Origin: Toxotes chatareus
Taxonomy: Eukaryota > Chordata > Actinopteri > Toxotidae
Direction: 5' to 3'
NCBI GenBank assembly: GCA_016801885.1
Contig: JAFBJY010000150.1
Location: 62,001-126,000 of the forward strand
DNA: 64,000 bases
Shown: positions 1 to 10,519 of the stretch, in pieces
Numbering within the stretch: position 1 is the first letter of the stretch
Layout of the letters: every line of letters begins with the position of its first letter
Translations under genes and position numbers: made by a program
The notes under the pieces: generated by a model
Seen by the model: the letters and a program-made list of their open reading frames with translations, nothing else
The model's database searches: none
What the model was told of the DNA's origin: nothing

Positions 1-378
1 CCATGTGACAAATCATGGTTGTGGTGCTGAATGAAATGAGTTGGACTTGTCCACATCAGTCCTGCTGTCAGTCCTGAACCATGAAATGTTGCTTTAGTAG
101 CAACATACACACAGAGACAGAGACAGAGGACTCACACACAAACACAGTGTCTTCCTCTCTGGATAACAGTTCCGGTAGGGGTCGCTAATGTCCGTGTGAA
201 AGCAGCAGAAGAAGCAGCGACAGAGTCTCCAGCTCTTGTGTTCATCAGCAGCGTTCACACTGGGATTTCTTCCTCCGCTCGGCTTCATCTGCAGCGCTTT
301 CTCTTCTGGAAATGAACCGCTGGACACGGAGCTTCGTCGGGAAGAGCGCAGAGCTTTTGCAGCTGATTAAAGGACACC

Positions 379-442
379 ATGCTTTACTTCTGGATACACA
401 CCGTGTGGATCCCCGCCGTCGCTTTCCTCTTTGGATTTCAAG
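379..442 (+). CDS. candidate first coding exon with signal peptide
   Basis: The ATG at 379 has a reasonable Kozak context (gacaccATG). It opens a 21-residue hydrophobic stretch, MLYFWIHTVWIPAVAFLFGF, that looks like a signal peptide. The preceding 200 bases are richer in CpG than the surroundings, as expected of a 5' UTR or promoter. No GT donor follows closely. A GC-type donor (CAAG/GCAAAG) at 442/443 is possible, or the frame reads on to a stop near 615 as a short 78-residue ORF. No downstream exon could be joined to it, and I do not recognise the family. Many fish immune receptors have such a leader exon, but that is only inference. Confidence 0.3.
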
Positions 443-450
443 GCAAAGGA

Positions 451-1766
451 TCGTTTCACTCTTTTCATTTCATGTCCTGGCGTTTTCCACTAGGAAACAC
501 CGGAGCTGAGAGGGAAATTCCAGCTACCGTGGATGTTTATTGTGCGTGTGTCCGTCTGATGCTGATTCGAGTTGTGAAGGTCTTTGAAGTGACGTCCCTT
601 CCTGAAAACACCTGACATGACAGAGAGGTCTGCGCTCCTCACGGCGAAGCCTCTGACTTTCTGCTGCTTCCTGTTACAGCAGAGCTCTGTTTGCTCTAAA
701 TGAAGTTAGTGATGAGTGGAGCTGAGCCGAGCTGACAGCAGTCTTCATGTACAGTAGCAGTGTGTGACACAGAGAGCAGAGCAGCCTCAGAGGCTGATGG
801 TACAGCTGACAGCTTCAGTACAGTCTCCTCTCAGCACAGTAGTAGAGTAGTGCAGAAACATGTGGAGCCTGTTGGACTGTCTCCACTGCTGGACTTATTT
901 CTGAGAGCTGGTCTCTCTGATGAAATGTGTGTGTGGGACATTTGTATTAGGCCGTATGCAAGTTAGCTTGTGTGTATTGTTAAATAGCTGTAAATACCAA
1001 ACCTAACCACAGAGTGGACTCTGGATACAAACCCCAGTCTCCCACCTCCACTGCTGTTAATAAACTTCATTACCTCATTCATTCAGAAAATCTGTTTCCT
1101 CTGAACATCATCCAGCCACATTATGTTTCACACATAATGGATTTGCTTTTCCACACTTTACTACAGTTTAGTGTATTTAGTGTATGTGGTTGTAGTGAGC
1201 GAGGGAGTGAGAGAATGAATACAGGAAGACAAATGGATCAACACGGTGAACAAAACATACAGGTGTACAATGTACAATCCAATATCATAATACAGAGAGG
1301 GAATATATACTTCATTAAAATGAGCAGTGAAAGAGCACAGACGAGTCACATCAATTCACTGAACTCCTCCTGTCACAGTCACAGAATAATGATCACATTA
1401 CTATAGAAACTTCTGGATAAATGATGGAACAGTTCCTCATTTTCTCCAACCACCAAGAAAATGTGTTTTTCTTTGAATCATGAAAATCTTTAAAACGAGT
1501 TTTGTGAGGAAAAAAAGGCAAAATGACAAGAAATGTTTTCCTCTCTCTTCAAAGACTTTTAAGAGTCAACATGAAGAAATAAAGTACATCATTGTGTGGT
1601 GAATGGTGAACTGGAAACACAGAGCCTGGAAATGACAGAGTCAAACTGGCTCTTGTGGTGTAATTGTGATAATAATAATAAAATTCTACAGCTGCTGCAG
1701 TGAGAACTTTTCCCTCATTCTTCTTTTCAAGATGTCAAGATGATTTTTTCAGTTCCATAAACACCT

Positions 1767-1797
<31 letters not shown>

Positions 1798-2380
1798 ACA
1801 CCATCATGGAGAATATAGGACTTACAGCAAATCAGGATCTGTATTGATCATCCTTCATTGTTTTACCTGATGCTGCTCTGACATAACAAACTATAACTAC
1901 TTGCAGAACAAAGTGTGTGTGTGCATCTTAAAATAAGGGTTAGTCGACACATTAAGGTCTCATCTATCTGCACAAACAAATCTCTCTTGTGTTCTATTCA
2001 TCCAGTCAGCTAATAATATTCACAGTCTCATAGAAAACAAACAGAAACATAATGTCTCACACAAGCTGCTCCACATAGACCTAGCATAGCATTTGGAGCA
2101 GGCACACAATTAAATTCCTCAAAGTTAAATTTAGGATCCATTTTTCAAGAGAACTTCTCAGAACCTTTTCAGTCTATGAAGCTTTAAACATATCAGCTCT
2201 CTCACACTGACTGAGGCTGAATTCTGAACAGATACAAGATTTGGAGCTTAGTGACCATCATCAAAAGACAAGGAAACAGAAGAAAGGAAACATTTCAAAG
2301 AATGAATGCACCATTTCCTCATATGAAATAGTTTCACTGCTTAATAATTAAGATCCTTCAACAACTAGGACTTAATACAG
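451..2380. other. no gene seen; AT-rich sequence with a (CA)n tract
   Basis: Only short ORFs without family signals occur here. A (CA)n microsatellite lies at about 1768-1798. The stretch reads like intron or intergenic fish DNA. Confidence 0.6.
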
Positions 2381-2760
2381 TCCTGTAGATGAGCTGCATG
2401 GAGCAGGAAACAAGAATCAGAGCTGAGAGTCTAAAGTGGCAGAGTATCTTCAAATGTTTGTCTTTTAGTGCAGAATTTCCTCTCTGTGTTTCCATCTCTC
2501 CACCACAGCTTTGCAAGGAAACATTAGGTGTAGAAACACAAAGAGGAGAATTTTGGACTAAAAATACCTGGAAGATAGAAACTTGATCTACTCAGACTGT
2601 TGAAGCCTCATGTTTGCTTCTTTCTTCCATTAGAATTTCTTTAGAAAGGATCTTGTTGCAGACAGTACAGACTTCCTAGAAATCCTTTCCTTTAACACAA
2701 ACTACAGAGCATCACACCAAAAAAGTTAAGAAGTTGAGCAACCATGAAAATATCTCACAG
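2380..2760 (-). repeat. duplication block T, copy 1
   Basis: Read on the minus strand this stretch matches 43885-44160 on the plus strand, including the shared segments CCAAAATTCTCCTC and GCAAACATGAGGCTTCAA. It directly continues the repeat copy at 2938-3206, as its partner continues the copy at 43478-43726. It is therefore part of a larger duplicated unit and not an independent element. No coding frame is conserved. Confidence 0.7.
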
Positions 2761-2937
2761 TCATGATCAACATAAAAAAAAAACTCAATATTGTCCATGA
2801 ATGATAAGCACACAATCAAACCACTGGGCTTATGGGTATGATTACATGTCGTTCCAATTTCACAAACATATAATTTGGACAAAACATTTCACAAAATGAA
2901 CTAAACTAGACACTGACATGAACTACTAACATGTACT

Positions 2938-3206
2938 GACTTACTGAAAACCTTGGAGGTGATCTGGACTTTCCTGTAGTTTCCTCTTGTCCTTGTAACA
3001 GCAGTAGCTCCTCCCTTCCTTGTCAATAATTGTGCAGAAATATCTGAGTGCTTCTTTCTTCCTAAATCATGAGCAAGTCCTGTCCAGTCCAACTGTTTCT
3101 GCTCCTGTTTGACTTCTGAACTTGTCTCTGGCTGTGTGTCCACTTACTGCAGCCTGTGACATCAGACTGTAGAATGTTGATACATCAAAGGCATCAAAGG
3201 ACAAAC
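2938..3206 (-). repeat. seven-copy element, copy A
   Basis: Copy A of a roughly 270-bp sequence found seven times in the window (A 2938, B 7941, C 9883, D 23294, E 25140, F 38253, G 43478). Read on the minus strand it begins GTTTGTCCTTTGATGCC next to a (TC)n tract at 3211-3258 and ends TTTTCAGTAAGTC, which resembles a splice donor. It contains an open frame of about 67 codons (DTQPETSSEVKQEQKQ and onward) that has no ATG in frame at its head. Copies are near-identical, so open frames are weak evidence for coding. It may be an exonised or mobile repeat. Confidence 0.85.
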
Positions 3207-3209
3207 GCA

Positions 3210-3242
<33 letters not shown>

Positions 3243-3264
3243 TCTCTCTCTCTCTCTCCAAAGT

Positions 3265-3480
3265 CAAACCTGCTCCAGTGTTTTAGTCTGAAGGTTTGTC
3301 AGTAAAATATGAGCATCCAGTACCTACTACCAGTCCTACCAGTCTGCTAACACAAGGTGAACACTGCTGGGTTCTGTTGTCAGGGAACTGTGAAAGTGAT
3401 GAACCTAATTACTCAAAATCACATCAATATTTTATATATAGAACTTGTATCTCCCACAAGGATTGGCTCTTGAATGCTAT
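3265..3480 (-). repeat. duplication block S, copy 1
   Basis: This block matches 23600-23840 in the same orientation and 43190-43400 in inverted orientation (shared: GAACCTAATTACTCAAAATC). In all three places it sits beside the microsatellite that borders a copy of the seven-copy element, so it belongs to the same larger duplication unit. Confidence 0.75.
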
Positions 3481-3555
3481 TTCCCACCTCATTGAATCAT
3501 GTATTGTCATGCATCATTTTTTTTTCTCTTGATCATAAATAATATGCTACACATC

Positions 3556-4095
3556 ACTGTTCTAAAAGATTACAGTCTGCTCAGTGTTGTTGGGGTAAAA
3601 GTGTCCAAACTGTGAGATCTGAGCTCATTGTATTTCCGTTGTATGATAAGTTATGATTTTCAAATATTTAGTGCTGATAAGTTCTGATCCAAAGCCTCAG
3701 ACATGATTTTTCCTTCAGCTGTAAAACTCTTGTATTCAGAGCCCAGACAGAGCTGAGAGCATCATGTTTATGTTGGATTAAATAAAATACACTGAAGAAA
3801 GGAGCAACGAATAACTGAGGAAAAAACTGTTCTAAAAGATTACAGTCTGCTCAGTGTTGTTGGGGTAAAAGTGTCCAAACTGTGAGATCTGAGCTCATTG
3901 TATTTCCGTTGTATGATAAGTTATGATTTTCAAATATTTAGCGCTGATAAGTTCTGATCTAAAGCCTCAGACATGATTTTTCCTTCAGCTGTAAAACTCT
4001 TGTATTCAGAGCCCAGACAGAGCTGAGAGCATCATGTTTATGTTGGATTAAATAAAATACACTGAAGAAAGGAGCAATGAATAACTGAGGAAAAA
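3556..4095. repeat. 2 x 270 bp tandem duplication
   Basis: Two head-to-tail copies (3556-3825 and 3826-4095) start ACTGTTCTAAAAGATTACAG. By eye they differ at only about three positions (TGCTGATA/CGCTGATA, GATCCAAAG/GATCTAAAG, GCAACGAA/GCAATGAA), so the duplication is recent. No coding frame runs through it. Confidence 0.9.
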
Positions 4096-4099
4096 ACTA

Positions 4100-5380
4100 A
4101 ATATGAGCAGTGAAAATGAGTTTTCACTATCTTTACAGAAGCCTTTTTTTCTGGCAGCACAGAAGAAGCTGCTTGTGCTTGTATTGTTTTGTCTTGACTC
4201 TCTCCTGTCAGAGAGGATGTCAGTGCTGCTCACTGTTCATCTACTTACATGTTGGGTCATAGTGCTCTGCACTGAATGAGGCTTTAATTGAACTCATACA
4301 GAGCAGGAAACACACACACACTCACACACACACCTACATAATGTGCTGGGTGCTGTGGCATAGATGTGGACAGGGTCTGCTGTTGTGATGATAAGAGTCA
4401 CACTGGCTGTGCTGTGGGTTTGTCCTCAGAGTCAGGAGGAGATGAGAAAAAAGTCAACAGTTTCATCCCAGGTGTGTAATGGGAGGCATGAAGATCACAT
4501 TTCGTCACATACACATGAATACAACATGCATAGAGGTCAGTGGCCGACAGTAAACCTTTGACCTGTCACAGCAGAAGAAGCACAGGTGTCATTAATGAAA
4601 TGAAACGAGCAGCTTCAGTCTCAGGGTCCTGCTATTAGAATAAGTGGGTCAGTTGCAATAGAACAGCACAGTAATTAGTGTTATTAGTAACACCTGTGAT
4701 TTATCCTCCTCCACTTCTCTCTGTCCTTATTGTATCTGTGTGTGTGTGATGTTCCCACTGTCAGTCTCCTCCAGTGTGTCTATGGTCTTCTTGCCTGTGT
4801 CTCCACTGAGCTTCATCGTTTGCTGTGAGGTCCAGTGATGCAGGTATTAAAGTTTATTAGATTTAATTCCAGGCTCTTCTTTCTGTGTGTTCTCATAACA
4901 GAGCAGCTGTGAACCAATTTAGAGCCAATTTTATCAAGTTCATCCAACATCAGGGTTTTTTTAAGTGGTGTTCATGTTTATGTCTGTATGCAATGGACAT
5001 GTCATGGAAAGGAAGATTTTTATGTGCTGCATGTTTATCAAGTATAAATTGAGCAGAGAAACAGGCAGACAGCCCAACAAACTGTCTCTCAGGCCAAACT
5101 CAGCTGCCTGTTTAACATCATCTAATTTCCACTTAATGCATGTGGCTCAGCCTTTTTTCATGCTTGGTGTTTGTCCAGTTCTCTGTTTTCTGATACAATC
5201 ATTTTGGAGACTGTTGTTACAGCATTTTCTTTAGTAAACAATAGCCTGAACTGTACAATAACCCGGCAGCTTGTTTACTGTGTTTTTACAACAATGTCCT
5301 GATGCAGGAAAAGCCCGACATTACCATTTAATTCAAGCTGTAAAACTCAGAGTCCAGTGATAAAACCAAAACTCTTCCAA
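4100..5380. other. no gene seen; one weak exon-like segment
   Basis: Mostly unique AT-rich DNA with a CA-rich tract at 4310-4335. A 42-bp segment starting near 4431 is flanked by an acceptor-like site (TTTGTCCTCAG) and a donor-like site (CCCAG/GTGTGT). It is too short to assign without transcripts. Confidence 0.4.
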
Positions 5381-5384
5381 CTGT

Positions 5385-5975
5385 GAGTTTCTGAAACACA
5401 ACATCCAGAGACAGTTAAAATTTAGGCAGCACTGAAAGACAATACAGTAAAATGGATGAAATCAGTCTCAGGTGTTAAGATGCTCTTCATCTTAAAGATG
5501 GACGTCTGTGCTCACTCATCTTTTATCTCTGCTCCTGCAGACGAGCCACAATAAAGCTGTCAGCTTCATAGCTGCTCCCTAATAGAGTGACTGAGGTTGG
5601 AGAGAGGCATTGTGGGGACACAGAGGTCGTCCATATTAACTATAGAGGGATGAGAAATGGGAGGATATGAAACAGCTCAAATATGAACTAACACTGACAG
5701 ACAATGAAACACTATTGTTTATGATTCAGCTCCAGTTCCCAGAGGCCTGAGGGCTTTAATATGTTACTGTTTCAGCAACAAGCAGTGAAGGATCAATGAT
5801 TCTGATTTTCTATCAGTCACTTTACAGGAAACTGGGGATCCATAAACCTCAGTTATTGAAGCTGTATTCACATTGTGTAGGGACCTGAGCTTTCATTGTT
5901 TGAAATGTCACATGTTCAAATCCTGTTGCTCCTTAAAGTGAAACGTGTGTGTGTTTGTGTCCTCTTACTTAAACA
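5385..5975 (+). repeat. duplication block P, copy 1
   Basis: About 590 bp that recur at 38603-39185 in the same orientation, with small indels (for example, a segment around ACTGAGGTTGG is missing from the second copy). The block includes GACGAGCCACAATAAAGCTG and GAGGCCTGAGGGCTTTAATA. No conserved long ORF is seen. Part of the local segmental duplication mosaic. Confidence 0.85.
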
Positions 5976-5984
5976 TTTATACTA

Positions 5985-6470
5985 CACTAATTTGCACTGG
6001 AGACTGTTTCTATCACAGATGGATGTGAGCTGCTGTCATCATGTCATCATGTCTGTTGTGTGATTGATGTGGAAATTTGAAACTGGAGCAGAAAGTTTAC
6101 AGAGTCTGATGCAAATAACTCATTCAAATGTTTAAGTGCAGGAGATGAAGACGTCGTCTTGCTGTTGAAAAAGTAAAAACAAAATAGTGATAAATTTTAC
6201 AATGATCAAAGGTGAATTGTTTGAGAGCTGATAAATGTTTTGATGATGCAGTAAAGCACAAGTCAATGAAACATTTGATTTCTTTTCTGTTTTCTTTCAG
6301 GTGAGTGCTGCCAATGACCTTCAGAAGAAAAAAAAGAACAAGGAAAACAGATTCAGCCAAAGATCCTCGACTATCTTCAGCAGCATTTAGTGGGTTTGTT
6401 ATTCTTTGTTTCTACAGTGATGAGAGAAGTGTATTAGTAGTATTTAGGTTCTGGCTTTTTGATGACCTTA
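5985..6470 (+). repeat. duplication block Q, copy 1, with terminal-exon-like motif
   Basis: Matches 42705-43060 (+) and 24010-24345 (-). Each copy has a good acceptor-like site (TTTTCTTTCAG, ending near 6300) followed by a short frame beginning AANDLQKKKK. In this copy and at 42.9 kb the frame stops after about 30 codons. The copy at 24 kb has lost one A in the A-run and reads on for about 100 codons. Whether this is a true 3' exon of a duplicated gene or chance is open. Confidence 0.65.
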
Positions 6471-6474
6471 GTGT

Positions 6475-7880
6475 ACAGTGGAGTAGGAAGCATCATGGCT
6501 GAGTGATAAAAATCAGCCGCTGGACTTTTCTCCACCCCTGATGATCCTGTTCAGCTTCTGGTTTAAACTCTTGGTTTGTTCCCTTCATTTGTCATAACGT
6601 CCTCCTCCATCTCTTTTCAGTAAAACACTGTATTTACACACTTTTAGAGTGTTTTTATTTTTCTGGAGGTTTTAACTGGGTTGCAAACTAGAACCTTTTG
6701 AAGAGATCAGTCACAGAATTGAGCGGAAAAATATATTTGCACACAAATGATCTCTAACAGATAACTGCAGAATAACTGAAGGCTGTGGGCTGTTTGAAGG
6801 TTTCCATATGGGCTGGTTCTCTCTCACACTGATGATGGGGCTCTGACTTTACTCTGCTGACTCTGACCTGGTCTGATCACACATTCAGGATCCTGTGACA
6901 GTCATGGACTCATCCTCTTTTCTCAGCCACTACATCAGTATAGACATAGTGTGAGAAACTGTGCTTCACTGTCCTCTGACAGTTTACCTCACTTCAGTTG
7001 TATCTGAGGAAACAGAAATCCATTATCACATATTAATAGTTTTGTTAGAGAGATGCAGGGGGTGTTAGTGTAAAATGAGCAAATACAGTTGATATTGAGA
7101 CATCACTTGATGTTTGGCTGTGAAATTAGCAGGCTGTTAAATCCTATGACCACTTCAAGTGTGAAAGTACATTTCAGCTCTCCACAGACAGGCCTCAGAC
7201 AGACCTGTGTTCATTCCATTTCCAGCATGAAGCATTTGCATATTGAATTTCAGGGAACTTGTAAAGATGCTGTTACTGTAAAACGGATCTTTTCATCATG
7301 TATTTCTCATCGACTGTCGGCTTGTAGGGCGGCTGCTGAAATCTGGTAGTTTTGATCTGCAGAGAGAGCAGAGGCTGTGGTCGTCTTTAATTCACTGTGG
7401 TTAAAAAGAAATGGATTCCAACAGTGACAGGTTTTCAAACAGGACAAAACAGGCAAGATTTCAGAATCCAAAGCTGACAGAGAAGATAGAGACATACATG
7501 ATCATCTGTAGGTTCACATACAACAAACATTCAGCCTACAGATGCAATTATTTAGATTCTTGCTGCATTTATTTTAAACTCACAGAATCTTTATCAGAAC
7601 CATGTTTAGTTCCTAAAAGTTCAAAATGACTTTACAGTATATTGTAGTGATTACTTATGATTTAATAAATTAAGTGATTCAGACCACATGTGCAAATGTA
7701 AAAGACTATATTAGTTATAAGGTTATTGTGTTTGTCCTCATCCCAGTTCAATCTAATGACTGGATTTAAAATTTCATTTGGAAATTTACTGTTTTGATGT
7801 AAAATAACTTCAGTGTCTCACTATGAGAGACTCCCACTCACTCATTCACTCACTGTCACCACTGAGACAGGAGATAGATA
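6475..7880. other. no gene seen
   Basis: Unique AT-rich sequence. The short ORFs show no recognisable domains, and I see no repeat boundary. Confidence 0.5.
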
Positions 7881-7884
7881 CACT

Positions 7885-7939
<55 letters not shown>

Positions 7940-8126
7940 TGTTTGTCCTTTGATGCCTTTGATGTATCAACATTCTACAGCCTGATGTCACAGGCTGCAG
8001 TAAGTGGACAGGACTTGCTCATGATTTAGGAAGAAAGAAGCACTCAGATATTTCTGCACAATTATTGACAAGGAAGGGAGGAGCTACTGGAAAGTCCAGA
8101 TCACCTCCAAGGTTTTCAGTAAGTCA
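7885..8126 (+). repeat. (TG)n(AG)n microsatellite and seven-copy element, copy B
   Basis: A (TG)n run at 7885-7908 passes into (AG)n up to 7937, then element copy B follows at 7941-8126. Compared with copy C, copy B lacks about 53 bp between two TGGAC repeats and about 28 bp between two CTAC repeats. These are slippage-type deletions at short direct repeats, and they break the open frame. The end TTTTCAGTAAGTC is retained. Confidence 0.85.
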
Positions 8127-8528
8127 ATATATGTTAGTAGTTCATGTTAGTGGTTAGTTCATTTAGTGAAATGTTTTGTTCAGATGATTTGTTTGTTAAC
8201 TTGATGAGATATTTAAGCACACAAGAACATGATGTTCAGCCAAAAAGTGTTTGGGCACACACACAAAAAGTAGCTTTTTTAAATATTTCCATCTTACATC
8301 TTACTCAGTGTTGGACAGGAATGGATCTATAAGTGATCAGACTCAGTAACAGCCTTTATCAGATGATGGATAGTCAGAGAATTCTCGTCAGGTGGATAAG
8401 GTGATTTTTGATTGCTTCTTGTGCTTGGATTTGTAGAGAAATCCAGATGATTATTGTCTCTATTAAACATTGGATTTGTTAGTGGCGTTTTAGCATGTAT
8501 AAAGAGACTTTTTATATGGGTTGATGTT
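8127..8528. other. no gene seen
   Basis: Unique sequence between a repeat copy and the small-RNA cluster; nothing recognisable. Confidence 0.5.
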
Positions 8529-8648
8529 GCTCACGACCATACCACCCTGGGCACGCCCGATCTCGCCTGATCTCGAAAGATAAGTAGAGTAGGGTCTGGT
8601 TAGAACTTGGATGGGACACCACCTGGGAATACTAGGTGCTATAAGCCT
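8529..8648 (+). pseudogene. 5S rRNA-like sequence (probable pseudogene)
   Basis: About 119 nt align end to end with vertebrate 5S rRNA. The block CCATACCACCCTGGGCACGC is intact, and CTTGGATGGGACACC (box C region) and CCTGGGAATAC are recognisable. By eye roughly 15-18 positions differ, including changes in the A-box region, and the terminal stem is weakened. A TTTT terminator follows at 8648-8651. The divergence argues for a decayed copy or the head of a 5S-derived SINE. It is followed within 110 bp by a U2-like segment and farther on by U5, so it may be a relic of a linked 5S/snRNA repeat unit. Confidence 0.9.
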
Positions 8649-8756
8649 TTTATCTCCAGTTTTGATTCACAATAAACAAAAAAATATCATCCCTAAACTA
8701 GGGTGGTTCATCTCCGTCTTGTGACGTGGCTTTGTTGATTTAGAGTTATATGTCAA

Positions 8757-8857
8757 CTTATTAAACCCATTTTTAGGAGAGGGAGCTGAAAAGGGAGCTT
8801 GCTCCGCTCACTCCACGCATCGACCTGGCATTGCAGTGCCGCTGGGAACGGTGCACC
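8757..8857 (+). pseudogene. U2 snRNA 3' half, 5'-truncated
   Basis: The 3' two thirds of U2 are clear. A degenerate Sm-site region (CATTTTTAGGA) is followed by GGGAGCTTGCTCCG, CACTCCACGCATCGACCTGG, and the terminal stem ending GGAACGGTGCACC. The 5' half, including the branch-point-binding region, is not recognisable upstream. The copy cannot act in splicing as it stands. The same order and strand as the neighbouring 5S and U5 suggest one ancestral unit. Confidence 0.9.
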
Positions 8858-8929
8858 TTTCTCTTGCTTTGTAGAAAATCAAGCTCTGACACACATGTTT
8901 AGTTAGGAGTCAAACTTTTACAGTGGCTG

Positions 8930-9190
8930 AAGGAAAATGCGGCTAAGTTTTTATCAAGTGAATTGTGCACAACCAGTCAGTTGATTTACTGATATCACCC
9001 AGGGAACCCGGCTCAACAACACAGTGCACCTCAGCTACGATGATTGGTCGCGGACTCCCTGAAGACGCCTGATCATTTCCCAGACTTTGTAGTCTCCATG
9101 TAAAAGTCAGGCCTGGATCTTTCAGGCTGGGTGGGGGAGGCTGGGATTTAGCACGTGGCAAGCCAAGGGAGGCGCACCGCGACGATGGTA
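8930..9190 (+). pseudogene. possible U1 snRNA remnant (weak)
   Basis: Between U2 and U5 lie short segments in U1 order: CACCCAGGGAACCCGGCT (compare the U1 stretch around CCCAGGGCGAGGCT), a TGCAC core, CATTTCCCAGA, then GGGTGGGGGAGGCTGGG. The U1 5' end (ACTTACCTG) is not found and the match is poor. I call it only because a U1 gene would be expected beside U2 and U5 in the linked arrangement reported for some flatfish. Confidence 0.25.
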
Positions 9191-9237
9191 GCTGGGACGA
9201 CTAGGGTCCTCAGCTGCTCTCTGAGACAGGCCTGTTC

Positions 9238-9354
9238 TGACTCTTGTTTCTCTTCATAACGCACAAGTCTTTCGCCTTTTACTAAAGACTTCCGTGGAGA
9301 GGAACACCAATGAGTTGAAGTTATTTTTGGCTGGCTTGGTCTTACGGCTGAGCC
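9238..9354 (+). ncRNA. U5 snRNA-like gene or pseudogene
   Basis: The invariant loop 1 region reads CTTTCGCCTTTTACTAAAG, flanked by stem strands GTTTCTCTTCA and TTCCGTGGAGAGGAACA. These match U5 closely. A Sm-like ATTTTTGG and a 3' stem-loop region (GGCTGGCTTGG...) follow. It is the best preserved of the three small-RNA copies. No proximal sequence element is evident, so expression is unproven. U5 would act in the U4/U6.U5 tri-snRNP, aligning exons through loop 1. Confidence 0.88.
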
Positions 9355-9359
9355 TTTTG

Positions 9360-9880
9360 AGTTGGTGAAAAGTCAAACATCTTTATAGAGCGCCGCAAGT
9401 GTGAGCTCCCCTGTCCGACTTTGCTCTTTCTTTGCGGAAGAAATGCGTGCTAGATGTTGTCATTTCGCTGGTATACTTTATTTTTAGGCTTTGGAGGGGA
9501 TGCTGGCGTCTTTGAGACAAGAAAAGTGTACATGATGACAATAAAAAAAGAAATAACGCTACTGAATGAACTTATTTCTTCAATATGACAGATGGTGCTT
9601 GAAAAATATACAGTTGTAAGAAGCAAAGGAAACAAGAGAAGCTTTTACAAAAACAAGGTTCATGCAGCATTTTCACTTTGCACTCATCAAACACACATTC
9701 ACAGATGAATACATGACTTTATGTGTGTACAGGTCTAGTGTTTTTTTTTTTTTTTGTATTCTTTGACAGAGGCACAGGTACTGACATAGGTCTGAGATGC
9801 TAAGAGAGAGAGAAGTTAGGGCGAGGGAATGCATTATGCCAGAGAGTGTCCTGTACCAGTATGCGTGAGTGTGTGTGAGT
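9360..9880. other. no gene seen; poly-T and purine-rich tracts
   Basis: A T-run lies at about 9740-9756. A segment at 9825-9860 (GCGAGGGAATGCATTATGCC) matches the sequence before copy F at 38190, showing that the duplicated unit begins upstream of the core element. Confidence 0.6.
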
Positions 9881-9882
9881 GT

Positions 9883-10153
9883 GTTTGTCCTTTGATGCCT
9901 TTGATGTATCAACATTCTACAGCCTGATGTCAGAGGCTGCAGTAAGTGGACACACAGCCAGAGACAAGTTCAGAAGTCAAACAGGAGCAGAAACAGTTGG
10001 ACTGGACAGGACTTGCTCATGATTTAGGGAGAAAGAAGCACTCAGATATTTCTGCACAATTATTGACAAGGAAGGGAGGAGCTACTGCTGTTACAAGGAC
10101 AAGAGGAAACTACAGGAAAGTCCAGATCACCTCCAAGGTTTTCAGTAAGTCAA
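9883..10153 (+). repeat. seven-copy element, copy C
   Basis: Full-length copy, preceded by an imperfect GTGTGTGAGTG tract. The open frame DTQPETSSEVKQ...KVQITSKVFSKS is intact and the copy ends in TTTTCAGTAAGTC. Downstream sequence to about 10480 matches 23080-23290 in inverted orientation, so copies C and D form arms of an inverted pair. Confidence 0.85.
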
Positions 10154-10519
10154 ACCTTTTTAGATGATGTCAGTGTTTCAGTTCAGTGGGATGTTTGTTA
10201 AATTAACATGATGTCTAATCACACAAGAACTTCAGCCCAAAGGTTTCAGTACATGTTCAGTTTATTTATGCTGATTGTATCTGTGAGACTTACGTTTCCA
10301 TTTTTTGGTTCAAAGCATTATGGTTTGTGTTAAAGGAAAGGTGCCTATTTTTTCAAGTTTGTCTTTTAAACTTCAAACGTTCAAAAACAGCCCCTTTGTT
10401 ACAGTTTTGCCCTGAAAAGGAGAATATAACTTTTTCCATTAGCTGCCATGCTGAGGCCAGTCATAATGAAATGTGTTTCAAGTCAATAATCAACTTAGTC
10501 AAATATGACTAGTAATAGA

